Assembly (NCBI RefSeq): GCF_008973825.1 | Contig: NZ_WCHR01000004.1 | Coordinates: forward strand, 1-64,000 | Direction: 5' to 3' | Source: Gemmobacter serpentinus | GTDB taxonomy: Bacteria; Pseudomonadota; Alphaproteobacteria; Rhodobacterales; Rhodobacteraceae | Length of the DNA stretch: 64,000 nucleotides | Shown here: positions 53,708 to 62,219 of the stretch, piece by piece | Layout: every line of letters begins with the position of its first letter | Position numbering within the stretch: the stretch's first letter is position 1 | Translations under genes and position numbers: made by a program | The notes under the pieces: model-generated | What the model was told of the DNA's origin: nothing | The model's input: only the letters and a program-made list of their open reading frames with translations | Databases searched by the model: none

Positions 53708-54604
53708 TCACAGCAGACCGGCCTGACCGGCAAGCCGCTTCAGCGTCGCAAGCCCCAGCGTCTGATACAGCAGCGGGTTGCGCAGATTCGGATCCTGCTC
53801 CGCCTCGATCACGATCCAGCCCGCATAGCCTGCCTTGGCCAGCTGGTTCAGCAGCGGCGCGAAATCGATAGCGCCCTCCTGATCGCCCGGCACGGTGAAG
53901 GCCCCGGCCAGCACGCCTTGCAGGAAGCTCAGGCCCTCGGCCCGCACCCGCGCCACCACATCGGGACGGATGTTCTTGGCATGGAAATGCCGCACCCGAC
54001 CGATATGGCGCGCCAGCACCGCTTCGGGGTTGCCACCGCCAAAGGCACAATGGCCCGCATCAAAAAGCAGATGCGTCGCGGGGCCGGTCGCCGCCATCAG
54101 CGCGTCGATCTCCTCAGGCGTCTCGACGATGGTGCCCATATGGTGGTGATAGATCAGCGTCACGCCCTCGCCCGCCAGATAGGCGGCAAAGGCCTCGAGT
54201 TTCGCGCCAAAATCCACCATTTCCGCTGCCGTCAGCACGGGGCGATCATTCACCGCGCGCCCCGCATCGCCGTGAATGGCGTTGGAGGTTTCACAGACGA
54301 TCATCACCTTGCAGCCATTATGTTTCAGCTTGGCCAGATGGGCCTGGCAGGCGGCAATCTCATCCTCGACCGACCGGATCAGCAGTTCGGTCGAATACCA
54401 GCCGGAGATGAATTTCAGCCCGTATTCCGCCAGAAGCGCGCGCAGCGCCTCGGGGTCATCGGGCCAGCGATGGCCGTTCTCGATGCCGTCAAAGCCGATC
54501 TGCCGCCCGGCCTCGTCCAGAATGCGGCTGGTCGCGATACCCTCGCCAATGCTGCGATCATCGTCATTGGCCCAGGCGATGGGGTTGGTTCCGAAATAGA
54601 TCAT
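53708..54604 (-). CDS. iolE: Myo-inosose-2 dehydratase
   Basis: A 298-residue TIM-barrel enzyme dehydrating 2-keto-myo-inositol. It opens YFGTNPIAWANDD and has YHHHMGTIVETPEE and LLFDAGHCAFGGGNPE with the metal ligands. Start ATG 54604 follows GAGAGCAGGATC. 10 bases separate it from iolD. Confidence 0.95.
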   Translation of the reverse strand: MIYFGTNPIAWANDDDRSIGEGIATSRILDEAGRQIGFDGIENGHRWPDDPEALRALLAEYGLKFISGWYSTELLIRSVEDEIAACQAHLAKLKHNGCKVMIVCETSNAIHGDAGRAVNDRPVLTAAEMVDFGAKLEAFAAYLAGEGVTLIYHHHMGTIVETPEEIDALMAATGPATHLLFDAGHCAFGGGNPEAVLARHIGRVRHFHAKNIRPDVVARVRAEGLSFLQGVLAGAFTVPGDQEGAIDFAPLLNQLAKAGYAGWIVIEAEQDPNLRNPLLYQTLGLATLKRLAGQAGLL

Positions 54605-54614
54605 GATCCTGCTC

Positions 54615-56441
54615 TCAATTGCCCAGCCATTGGCGGGCGGTGTTCTGCTCGTAATCGGCGCGTTTGGCGCGAACCTCGGCGCGTTCCGACACCTCGGGCA
54701 CCGCCACGTCCCACCAGGTGCCACCCGCCCCGGTGCCGGGGGCCGGATCGGTGTCGATCAGGATCACGGTCGGGATGGTGGCGGATTTCGCCTCCGCCAT
54801 CGCGGCTTCCAGTTCCGCGACCGAGCCAACCTTCTTGGCAATCGCCCCCATGGATGCCGCATGGGCGACAAAGTCGATATGCAGCGCGTTCACCTGATAG
54901 CTGTCATCCAGCAGATTGTTGAAGGGCGCGCCGCCGCAGCCCTGTTGCAGCCGGTTGATGCAGCCATACCCACGATTGTCGGTCAGCACGATGGTGAAGG
55001 GCACGGCCATCATCACCGCCGTCGCCAGCTCGCTATTGGCCATCATATAGCTGCCATCGCCCACCATGCAGACCACATCGCGATCCGGCTGTGCCAGCTT
55101 GATGCCCATGGCTCCCGCAATCTCATAGCCCATGCAGCTGAAGCCATATTCCATGTGATAGCCGCCCGCCGCCGCGCGCCACAGCACATGCAGCGCGCCG
55201 GGCATGGTCCCTGCGGCCGACATGACAAGGCTTTGCTTGCCCGTCGCACGGGCGACCGCGCCGATCACCTGCGCGTCCGATGGCAGGCCATTGCCCTCGG
55301 GGGCTGCCAGCAGCGCGTCCGTTGTGGCAAACCACGCATCGCGCGCCGCGAAGTCCGGGTCGGCAAAGCGGGTGGTGCCAAGGCCTGCGCTGATCTTGGC
55401 CAGAGCGACCTTCGCGTCCGACACCAGGGGCTGTGCGCCGCGTTTTTCGGCGTCATAGCCGTGGATATTGATCGACAGGAGCTTGCGCCCCGGCGCGCTG
55501 AACACGGTCCAGGATCCGGTGGTGAAATCCTGGAACCTTGTGCCGACACCGATCACCAGATCGGCCTTGGCCGCCAAGGCATTGCCGCAGCCGGTGCCGG
55601 TCACGCCGGGCGATCCGAAATGCAGCGCCTCTTCCCAGTCAATCGCGCCCTTGCCCGCCTGGGTTTCGACAAAGGGGATATTGTGGCGCTTGGCAAAGGC
55701 CAGAAGATCGGCCTCGGCCTGGGCATAGATCACGCCGCCGCCGACAAGGATCAGCGGGTTCTTGGCCGCCTTGATCGCGGCCACCGCCGCCTCCAGCTCG
55801 CGCTGGTCGGGTTCGGGGCGGCGGATATACCAGACCTTGGGCTCAAAGAAGCTGGCCGGGTAATCATAGGCGGCCGCCTGTGTGTCCTGGCAGAAGGCCA
55901 GCGTGACAGGCCCGCAATTCGCCGGATCGGTCATCACCCGCATCGCGCGTGGCAGCGCCGTCAGCAGATGTTCGGGCCGCGAGATGCGGTCAAAATAGCG
56001 GCTGACCGGCTTGAAGCAATCATTGGCGCTGATCGTGCCATCGTCGAAATCCTCGATCTGCTGCAAGACCGGATCGGGCGCGCGGTTCGAAAACACATCG
56101 CCCGGGATGAACAGCACCGGCAGGCGGTTCACATGCGCTACCGCCGCCGCCGTCACCATATTGGTCGCCCCCGGCCCGATGGAGGATGTCACCGCCATCG
56201 CCCGCCTGCGCCCGCTGGCCTTGGCATAGGCGATGGCGGCATGGGCCATGGTCTGTTCGTTCTGGCCGCGCCAAGTCGGCAGCACATCCTGCGTATGATA
56301 GAGCGCCTCGCCGATGCCTGCGACATTGCCATGGCCAAAGATCGCCCAGACCCCTTCGATGAAGCGTTGGCCCTCTTCGGTCATCTGGACCGAGAGCCAT
56401 TTCATCATGGCCTGCGCGGCGGTCAACCGGATCGTCGTCAT
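54615..56441 (-). CDS. iolD: 3D-(3,5/4)-trihydroxycyclohexane-1,2-dione hydrolase
   Basis: A 608-residue thiamine-diphosphate enzyme that opens the inositol ring. The TPP domain carries VGDGSYMMANSELATA and TDNRGYGCINRLQ, and the N-terminal Pyr domain has FGHGNVAGIGEAL. Starts inside the iolC stop (4-bp overlap). Length matches IolD. Confidence 0.96.
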   Translation of the reverse strand: MTTIRLTAAQAMMKWLSVQMTEEGQRFIEGVWAIFGHGNVAGIGEALYHTQDVLPTWRGQNEQTMAHAAIAYAKASGRRRAMAVTSSIGPGATNMVTAAAVAHVNRLPVLFIPGDVFSNRAPDPVLQQIEDFDDGTISANDCFKPVSRYFDRISRPEHLLTALPRAMRVMTDPANCGPVTLAFCQDTQAAAYDYPASFFEPKVWYIRRPEPDQRELEAAVAAIKAAKNPLILVGGGVIYAQAEADLLAFAKRHNIPFVETQAGKGAIDWEEALHFGSPGVTGTGCGNALAAKADLVIGVGTRFQDFTTGSWTVFSAPGRKLLSINIHGYDAEKRGAQPLVSDAKVALAKISAGLGTTRFADPDFAARDAWFATTDALLAAPEGNGLPSDAQVIGAVARATGKQSLVMSAAGTMPGALHVLWRAAAGGYHMEYGFSCMGYEIAGAMGIKLAQPDRDVVCMVGDGSYMMANSELATAVMMAVPFTIVLTDNRGYGCINRLQQGCGGAPFNNLLDDSYQVNALHIDFVAHAASMGAIAKKVGSVAELEAAMAEAKSATIPTVILIDTDPAPGTGAGGTWWDVAVPEVSERAEVRAKRADYEQNTARQWLGN

Positions 56442-58345
56442 GCCGCAATGTCCTTCCTGGCACGGGCCGCATCCCAGACGCGGCAAAGATGTTCATATTT
56501 CGCGGCCATATCGGCCACGGCCTCGGCATCGGTGATCTCGCCCTTCAACCAGGCGCGCGCGGCCTCGGCAAAGATGGTGCGGCCGACGGCAAAGCCCTTG
56601 ACCAGATCATGGCGCGCAGCAAGCGCCAGGCTTTCCGCCAGCTGATCCGACGGCGCATCCAGCCCCAGCACCACGATGCCGCGCACATGCGGGTCATGTT
56701 CGGTGATGGCGGCGCAGGCCTTCGACCATGCCGCATCCGAAGTGAAGGGTTCCAGCTTCCACCAGTCGGGGTAAACCCCGATTTCGTAGAAACGGTGGAT
56801 GATCCGGGCCGAGGTGTCGTCATTCACCGGCGCCACCTTGGACGGGATAATCTCCAGCAGCATTTCCAGACGGTTGCGGCGGCAGGCATGGAACAGCCGC
56901 GTCACAACGCCCTCTTGTTCTGCCCGCATCTCGGCCGTGTCATCGGGGTGGTAGAAGCACAAAACCTTCACCACATGCGCCAGAGGCCACTCCTGCAAGC
57001 CGCTGTAATCGGGGCCGATTTCAGGCTCCAGCGTCAGCGGGCGCGAGCCCGGCCACTCCACCGGCCGCCCGATCCAAAGCCCGCTGCCCGCGGCCTTGTA
57101 AAGCGCGTGCTGACCAAGGCGGCCGTCGCACAGGATGCCATAGCCGGGTTGCCCCCCCTGCACCTGTTTCGCCGCGGAAAGGCACAGCTCCTTGAAGGCC
57201 CCGATCCGGGCATTGGTCGCGCCTTCCATCTGTTCCAGTTGCATACGGTGGTCAAAGGCGAAGACCCGCATGGTCGACCAGTCCTCGTGCCGGTTGGTCG
57301 CCCAATGCATCTGTTCCAATGCGGCATCCTTGCGCAAGGCCGGGGTCACGACACCGCGTTCCAGGAAGAATTGCAGTTCTGCCCAGCTCGGGTAAGCCGG
57401 GGTGCAGCCATGGCGGCTGACCGCGAAGGCACCGCAGGCATTGGCGTATTTCAGCGCGACCGGCCAGCTTTCACCATCCAGCCAGCCCTTGATGAGCCCG
57501 GACATGAAGCCGTCGCCTGCGCCCAAGACGTTGAAGACCTCGATCGGGAAGCCCGGCCCGGTCTCGCCCGCATCCAGGGTTTCGGGGATCGCGCCGGTAA
57601 AGGCCACCGCGCCATCGGCACCGCGCTTGCAGACCAGCGTGGCCTTAGAAACCGCGCGCACCGCGCGCAAAGCCGCGATGGTATCGGTCGTGCCGCCCGC
57701 AATGTGGAACTCTTCTTCCGTGCCGACGATCAGGTCGAACAGGTGCAGCGTCGATTGCAGCTTGGCGGTGACGGCGGCGCTTTCGATAAAGCGGTTCTCG
57801 CCATCGCCATGGCCGGACAGGCCCCAGAGATTCGGACGGTAGTCAATATCGAGCGCGGTTTGCGCGCCGGTCTCCCGCGCCAGACGCAGGGCCTTCAGCA
57901 CGGCAGCCTCGGTGCGCGGATGGCTCAGATGGGTGCCGGTTGCCACCACGGCGCGGGACTGCGCGATGAAGCCCGGATCAATATCGGCCTCGCTCAGCGC
58001 CATATCGGCGCAATTCTCGCGGTAGAAGATCAGCGGGAACTGGGCATCGTCGCGGATCCCCAGCAGCACAAGTGCTGTCAGCCGTTCCGGGTCGGTGATG
58101 ACGCCGGTAGTGTCGACCCCCTCGCGCGCCAGTTCCTCGCGGATGAAGCGGCCCATATGCTCATCGCCGACCCGGGTGATCAGGGCCGATTTCAGCCCCA
58201 GCCGCGCCGTGCCCGCCGCCATGTTGCAGGGGCTGCCACCGATATATTTCTGGAAGGAACCCATATCCTCCAGTCGCCCGCCAATCTGTGCGCCATAAAG
58301 ATCGACCGAGGCGCGGCCGATCGTGATCACATCGAGCCTTTTCAT
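56438..58345 (-). CDS. iolC: IolC kinase fused to DUF2090 aldolase-like domain
   Basis: A 635-residue protein. Residues about 1-320 form a PfkB-type kinase (IGGSPCNMAAGTARLG, FNVLGAGDGFMSGLIKGW) that phosphorylates 5-dehydro-2-deoxygluconate. Residues about 335-630 match DUF2090, with FAFDHRMQLEQM and GIVVLGLDAPSDQLAESL, thought to be the next step, the aldolase. The fusion is common in proteobacteria. GGAGGGAG precedes ATG 58345. First gene of iolC-D-E-B; an operator lies 54 bases upstream. Confidence 0.93.
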   Translation of the reverse strand: MKRLDVITIGRASVDLYGAQIGGRLEDMGSFQKYIGGSPCNMAAGTARLGLKSALITRVGDEHMGRFIREELAREGVDTTGVITDPERLTALVLLGIRDDAQFPLIFYRENCADMALSEADIDPGFIAQSRAVVATGTHLSHPRTEAAVLKALRLARETGAQTALDIDYRPNLWGLSGHGDGENRFIESAAVTAKLQSTLHLFDLIVGTEEEFHIAGGTTDTIAALRAVRAVSKATLVCKRGADGAVAFTGAIPETLDAGETGPGFPIEVFNVLGAGDGFMSGLIKGWLDGESWPVALKYANACGAFAVSRHGCTPAYPSWAELQFFLERGVVTPALRKDAALEQMHWATNRHEDWSTMRVFAFDHRMQLEQMEGATNARIGAFKELCLSAAKQVQGGQPGYGILCDGRLGQHALYKAAGSGLWIGRPVEWPGSRPLTLEPEIGPDYSGLQEWPLAHVVKVLCFYHPDDTAEMRAEQEGVVTRLFHACRRNRLEMLLEIIPSKVAPVNDDTSARIIHRFYEIGVYPDWWKLEPFTSDAAWSKACAAITEHDPHVRGIVVLGLDAPSDQLAESLALAARHDLVKGFAVGRTIFAEAARAWLKGEITDAEAVADMAAKYEHLCRVWDAARARKDIAA

Positions 58346-58398
58346 GGCCTGTTCTCCCTCCCCGTTACGCCCGGAGATTCGGGGCGCATCGCCTGTTT

Positions 58399-58412
58399 GG
58401 AATATTTATTCC
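58399..58412. promoter_or_regulatory. IolR-type operator GGAA-N6-TTCC upstream of iolC
   Basis: GGAATATTTATTCC matches the palindromic GGAA-N6-TTCC motif described for rhizobial IolR regulation of inositol genes. Flanking T/A extend the dyad to 16 bp. It lies in the 121-bp gap between iolR and iolC. Confidence 0.75.
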
Positions 58413-58466
58413 ATTTTTGCTCGGGAAGGAAGCGAGAATTTAGGGCCCGATCTCCTATGGGCGCTT

Positions 58467-59285
58467 TCAGCCGCCGTCGCGGGCGGTGCCCACGGCCACG
58501 GCAAGGGCCAGGGCGAGGGCGATGGTGGCTGATAGGGAGCGGAAGGCACCAAAGTCCACCTCGGGCACCGTGACCACTGCGGCGGCATGGCGGGCAAGCG
58601 GGCTGGTCAGGTTGTCGGTCAGCGCCACCACCGGCAGGCCGCGCGCCTGTGCATCGGCAGCCATTGTCAATGTTTCTTCGGAATAGGGCGTGAAGGTGAT
58701 GGCCACCAGCGCATCCCCCTGTCGCAGCGCATGGCGGTGATCCAGCTTGCCGACACCATCATGCAGCATCGACGGGACCGACATCTTGTCAAAGACATAG
58801 CTCAGGTAAGATGCCACCGGAAAGGCACGGCGGAACCCCGCGACATGCACGGTCTCCGCCCGCGACAACAGCGCCACAGCCTGTTCCAGCGCCGCCTCAT
58901 CCGCCGATTTCGCCAGCATTTCAAGGCTGGCACGTCCGGCCTCGACAAATTCGGCCAACAGCGCCGCCGGGCTGCCATTGGCACCACCGCGCAGGTTTTG
59001 CAGCCGCGTGGCATAGTCGGGAAAGCCCGGACTATAGGCATCCCGGAACATCTTCTGCATTTCCGAAAAGCCGGAAAAGCCCATGATCTGGCAAAACCGC
59101 ATCAGGGCCGAGGGCGGAACGTCAGCCCCCGCCGCCAGTTCGGCCACTGTCGATACCGCGATCCGGTCGATATTGGCCGCGATGTGATCGGCGCATTGGC
59201 GCAGGCGTTTCGGCAGCGTATCGGCAAGCTCTGCCAGACGCTGACGAAACTCATCAACCGTCGCGGGTGCGGTTTTCATCTCCAT
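58467..59285 (-). CDS. iolR: RpiR-family regulator of inositol catabolism
   Basis: A 272-residue MurR/RpiR protein: N-terminal HTH (about 20-85, VSTVAELAAGADVPPSALMRF) and a SIS sugar-isomerase domain (about 125-255, with ITFTPYSEETLTMAADA and VVALTDN). Such IolR proteins repress iol genes until an inositol intermediate binds. ATG 59285 follows GAGAGGG; an upstream GTG 59300 is an alternative. Two GGAA-N6-TTCC sites flank it. Confidence 0.9.
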   Translation of the reverse strand: MEMKTAPATVDEFRQRLAELADTLPKRLRQCADHIAANIDRIAVSTVAELAAGADVPPSALMRFCQIMGFSGFSEMQKMFRDAYSPGFPDYATRLQNLRGGANGSPAALLAEFVEAGRASLEMLAKSADEAALEQAVALLSRAETVHVAGFRRAFPVASYLSYVFDKMSVPSMLHDGVGKLDHRHALRQGDALVAITFTPYSEETLTMAADAQARGLPVVALTDNLTSPLARHAAAVVTVPEVDFGAFRSLSATIALALALAVAVGTARDGG

Positions 59286-59329
59286 GACGGCCCTCTCCAC
59301 TTCCCCTCTTGCGTCAGGCTAACATGCGT

Positions 59330-59343
59330 GGAACAAATATTCC
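59330..59343. promoter_or_regulatory. IolR-type operator in the divergent iolR-dehydrogenase promoter
   Basis: GGAACAAATATTCC is a second GGAA-N6-TTCC site, also flanked by T/A, between iolR and the plus-strand dehydrogenase. It implies joint control of both genes by IolR. Confidence 0.75.
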
Positions 59344-59383
59344 AACACGAATGCGCGCCGGTCATCGGCAGGAGGAGCAAACC

Positions 59384-60514
59384 ATGTCCCTGAGGGTTGG
59401 GGTAATCGGCACGGGCTTCATGGGCAAGACCCATGCCTTGGCCTGGCAGGCGGTGACGGCGGTGATGGGCGGTGTGATGGGGGATGTGGCACGGCCCGAG
59501 CTGCGGCTTTTATGCGAGACGCCCGCTGCCAAGGCCGCACAGATGGCCGCGCAATTCGGCTTTGCGGGCCATACCGATGACTGGCGCGCGCTGGTCAATG
59601 ATCCTGCCATCGATGTGGTCTCGATCACCACGCCGAACGGGCTGCATCACGCCATGGCGCTGGAAGCGATCAAGGCCGGCAAGCATGTCTGGTGCGAGAA
59701 GCCGATGGCCCTGACGCTGGCCGAGGCCGAGGAAATGGCCGCGGCCGCCCGGGCCAGGGGCGTGGTCACGCTGGTGGGCTATAATTACCTGCGCAACCCC
59801 GCTTTCAGCCATGCGCAGCGCCTGATCGCGCAGGGCGCGATTGGCCGTGTCGTTCAGTTCCGCGGCTGGGTGGATGAGGATTATCAGGCCGATCCGGATC
59901 TGGCCTGGAGCTGGCGCGCGAAACTGGCCGATGCGGGTCTTGGTGCGCTGGGCGATATCGGCACGCATCTGGTGTCGCTGGCGACCGGGCTGATGGGCCC
60001 GATTGCCTCGCTGGTGGCCGATATGCAGACCATCCACGAGACCCGGCCTCTGGCCGACGGATCGGGGCGCGGCGTGGTGGAGAATGAGGATGCGGCCTCA
60101 GTCCTTCTGCGCTTTGCCTCCGGCGCGCAGGGCTCCATGGTGATCTCACGCTCGGCCTGGGGCCGCAAATCGCGCCTCGGCTTCGAGGTGCATGGCACGC
60201 AAGGCATGATCGTCTTCGATCAGGAGCGCATGAACGAGCTGCAGATCTATCAGAATATCGGCCCGAAATCCGAACAGGGGTTCAAGACCATCCTGACCGG
60301 CCCGGCACACGCGCCTTATGGCGAGTTCTGTCCGGCACCGGGGCATCAGTTAGGCTTTAATGATCTGAAGGTCATCGAATGCGCGGCGCTGTTGCGCGGC
60401 ATTGCCGGGCTGGAACATGCCAGCCCCGATTTCGACGAGGCGCTGCTGATCGAGCGGGTCATTCACGGCATCGCAGATTCCGCACGCCAGGGCGGCAGCC
60501 GGATCGCATTCTGA
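59384..60514 (+). CDS. Gfo/Idh/MocA dehydrogenase, probable inositol or inosose dehydrogenase
   Basis: A 376-residue NAD(P)-dependent dehydrogenase: Rossmann motif VIGTGFMGKTHA, the catalytic-lysine motif WCEKPMALT and GDIGTHLVSL with the conserved His. AGGAGGAG precedes ATG 59384. Its place opposite iolR and behind an IolR-type operator argues for a role in inositol isomer oxidation (myo-, scyllo- or chiro-). The exact substrate is not determinable. A repeat pair separates it from the dipeptidase gene. Confidence 0.87.
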   Translation: MSLRVGVIGTGFMGKTHALAWQAVTAVMGGVMGDVARPELRLLCETPAAKAAQMAAQFGFAGHTDDWRALVNDPAIDVVSITTPNGLHHAMALEAIKAGKHVWCEKPMALTLAEAEEMAAAARARGVVTLVGYNYLRNPAFSHAQRLIAQGAIGRVVQFRGWVDEDYQADPDLAWSWRAKLADAGLGALGDIGTHLVSLATGLMGPIASLVADMQTIHETRPLADGSGRGVVENEDAASVLLRFASGAQGSMVISRSAWGRKSRLGFEVHGTQGMIVFDQERMNELQIYQNIGPKSEQGFKTILTGPAHAPYGEFCPAPGHQLGFNDLKVIECAALLRGIAGLEHASPDFDEALLIERVIHGIADSARQGGSRIAF

Positions 60515-60523
60515 TCGGGCGTT

Positions 60524-60571
60524 CCGGGGGCCAGCCCCCGGACCCCCGGGATATTTGAGAACAGATGAATG
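60524..60571 (+). repeat. GATATTTG element, copy 6 (forward)
   Basis: A GC hairpin (CCGGGGGC/GCCCCCGG, 60524-60541) is followed by the core CCCCCGGGATATTTGAG (60543-60559), then AACAGATGAATG. It starts 10 bases after the dehydrogenase stop. Confidence 0.8.
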
Positions 60572-60632
60572 AAGACAGCATCCGCGCAGAACGCTTGATG
60601 CCCATCGCATCCGACAGGGCGGCGGCGGATCT

Positions 60633-60693
60633 GCTTCTTGGCTTCTCAAACATCCCGGGGGAAGTGCCGTGGGGGCGAAGGGGGCACCGCCCC
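60633..60693 (-). repeat. GATATTTG element, copy 7 (inverted partner)
   Basis: On the minus strand a GC hairpin (GGGGGC/GCCCCC, about 60679-60693) precedes the core CCCCCGGGATGTTTGAG, then AAGCCAAGAAGC (60633-60661). Diverged at the 3' half. It forms an inverted pair with copy 6 between two convergent genes. Confidence 0.7.
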
Positions 60694-60699
60694 CTTCTG

Positions 60700-61758
60700 T
60701 CATTCCCCCCAGGTCCGGCGCAGCGCGCCGACCCAATTGCTCCAGGCCAGTTTCGCGACCAGATCCTTGCCGAAACCATGGGCCTCAAGGGCGGCAATCA
60801 GATTGGGCAGGCCCGCGACATCGGTAATGCCCTCCGGGATCTCGGCCCCGTCGAAATCCGAGCCAAAGCCCACATGATCCTCGCCCAGATGGGTGATCAG
60901 GTGATCGAAATGGCGCAGCACCGGATCCCAGCCCATCTTGGCCGAGCGTTTGCCATCTTCACGCAGGAAGACGGTCGCGAAATTCACCCCCACCATCCCG
61001 CGCGACTCGCGGATCATCGCCAATTGGCGATCCGTCAGATTGCGGGTTGAGGGCGTGACGGCATGGGCATTGGAATGGGTGGCGATCAGGGGCGCGTCGC
61101 TGATGGCGGCGATATCGTTGAAGCCTGCTTCGTTCATATGGCTCAGATCGACCATGATCTTCAGCGCATTGCATTCGCGGATCAGGCGTTTGCCTGCATC
61201 GGTCAGGCCGGGGCCGGTATCGGGCGTGCCGGGAAAGCGGAAGGGCACGCCATGGCCAAAGGCGGTCGGGCGCGACCAGACCGGCCCAAGCGAGCGCAGC
61301 CCCATGGCGTGGAAGCTGTGCAACGCGTCGAGGCCGGGATCGATCGCCTCGGCACCCTCCATATGCATGATGCCGGCAATCGCCCCCGCCGCGCGCGCGG
61401 CCTCGATCTCGGCCACCGAACGGCAGATGCGGAAGTCACCGTTGGAGGCGCGTTCCATCCAGTGCAGATGCCCGGCCATCGACAGGGCGACCGGCTGTGC
61501 CACCTCCAGCGGGATCATCGCGGGCAGTTCCACCTCATAGGGTGGGTTGTCCATGAGCGCGTCGTAATCGGGCGCGCCCGGCGCGGGGGGCGAGGGGATA
61601 TAGATCGCAAACATCCCCGCCGCAAAGCCGCCCGCCTTCATGCGCGGCAGGTCCAGATGGCCGCGCCCCTCGCCGGTCAGCCAGATCTCCGCGCGTCGTT
61701 TCGGTGCCAGCTGCAACCGCAGCAGGATGTCGTTATGTCCGTCAAAGACCGGTTGCAT
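60700..61758 (-). CDS. M19-family membrane dipeptidase
   Basis: A 352-residue zinc dipeptidase of the renal dipeptidase family. Metal ligands are in FDGHNDILLRL, MHMEGAEAI, ATHSNAHAV and FGSDFDGAEIPEG. Bacterial members hydrolyse L-D or D-amino-acid dipeptides. GGGGAAGGGG precedes ATG 61758. No signal peptide is apparent, so it is probably cytoplasmic despite the family name. Confidence 0.93.
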   Translation of the reverse strand: MQPVFDGHNDILLRLQLAPKRRAEIWLTGEGRGHLDLPRMKAGGFAAGMFAIYIPSPPAPGAPDYDALMDNPPYEVELPAMIPLEVAQPVALSMAGHLHWMERASNGDFRICRSVAEIEAARAAGAIAGIMHMEGAEAIDPGLDALHSFHAMGLRSLGPVWSRPTAFGHGVPFRFPGTPDTGPGLTDAGKRLIRECNALKIMVDLSHMNEAGFNDIAAISDAPLIATHSNAHAVTPSTRNLTDRQLAMIRESRGMVGVNFATVFLREDGKRSAKMGWDPVLRHFDHLITHLGEDHVGFGSDFDGAEIPEGITDVAGLPNLIAALEAHGFGKDLVAKLAWSNWVGALRRTWGE

Positions 61759-61823
61759 GGTCCCCTTCCCCGTCTTTCTTGTTTGCGCCGACCCTGCCAT
61801 GCGCAACGGGGGAAGACCAGAGG

Positions 61824-62219
61824 TCAGGCGCAGCAGCTGTCCGAGAGGCCGGTGAGGATCGGGCAATCGGGGCGGCCATCGCCTGCACAGGCCGCAACAA
61901 GCCCCGAAAGCGTGCGCTTCATCGCCTGCAATTCCTGCAATTTCGCCTCGATCCGGGTCAGATGCGCCTCGGCCAGTGCCTTGACATCGGCGCTGGCACG
62001 GGCCTGATCTTCATAGAGGGCAAGCAGCGCCCGGCAATCCTCGATGGTGAAGCCAAGCCCGCGCGCGCGGCCGATGAAGGCCAGCTTGTGCAGATCGGTC
62101 TCGCGAAAGGCGCGATAGCCGTTCTCGGCGCGGGCGGGACGGATCAGCCCGATCTCCTCATAATAGCGGATGGTCTTGGCAGGCAGGCCCGCGCGGTCGG
62201 CGACTTCCTTGATGTTCAT
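61824..62219 (-). CDS. cueR: Cu(I)-responsive MerR regulator CueR
   Basis: A 131-residue MerR protein with [24 protein letters not shown] and the Cu(I)-binding loop C111-x7-C119 ([10 protein letters not shown]), matching C112/C120 of E. coli CueR, plus a C-terminal CCA. It activates copA when Cu(I) binds. Its ATG overlaps the copA stop by 4 bp, so regulator and pump share one transcript. Confidence 0.94.
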   Translation of the reverse strand: MNIKEVADRAGLPAKTIRYYEEIGLIRPARAENGYRAFRETDLHKLAFIGRARGLGFTIEDCRALLALYEDQARASADVKALAEAHLTRIEAKLQELQAMKRTLSGLVAACAGDGRPDCPILTGLSDSCCA

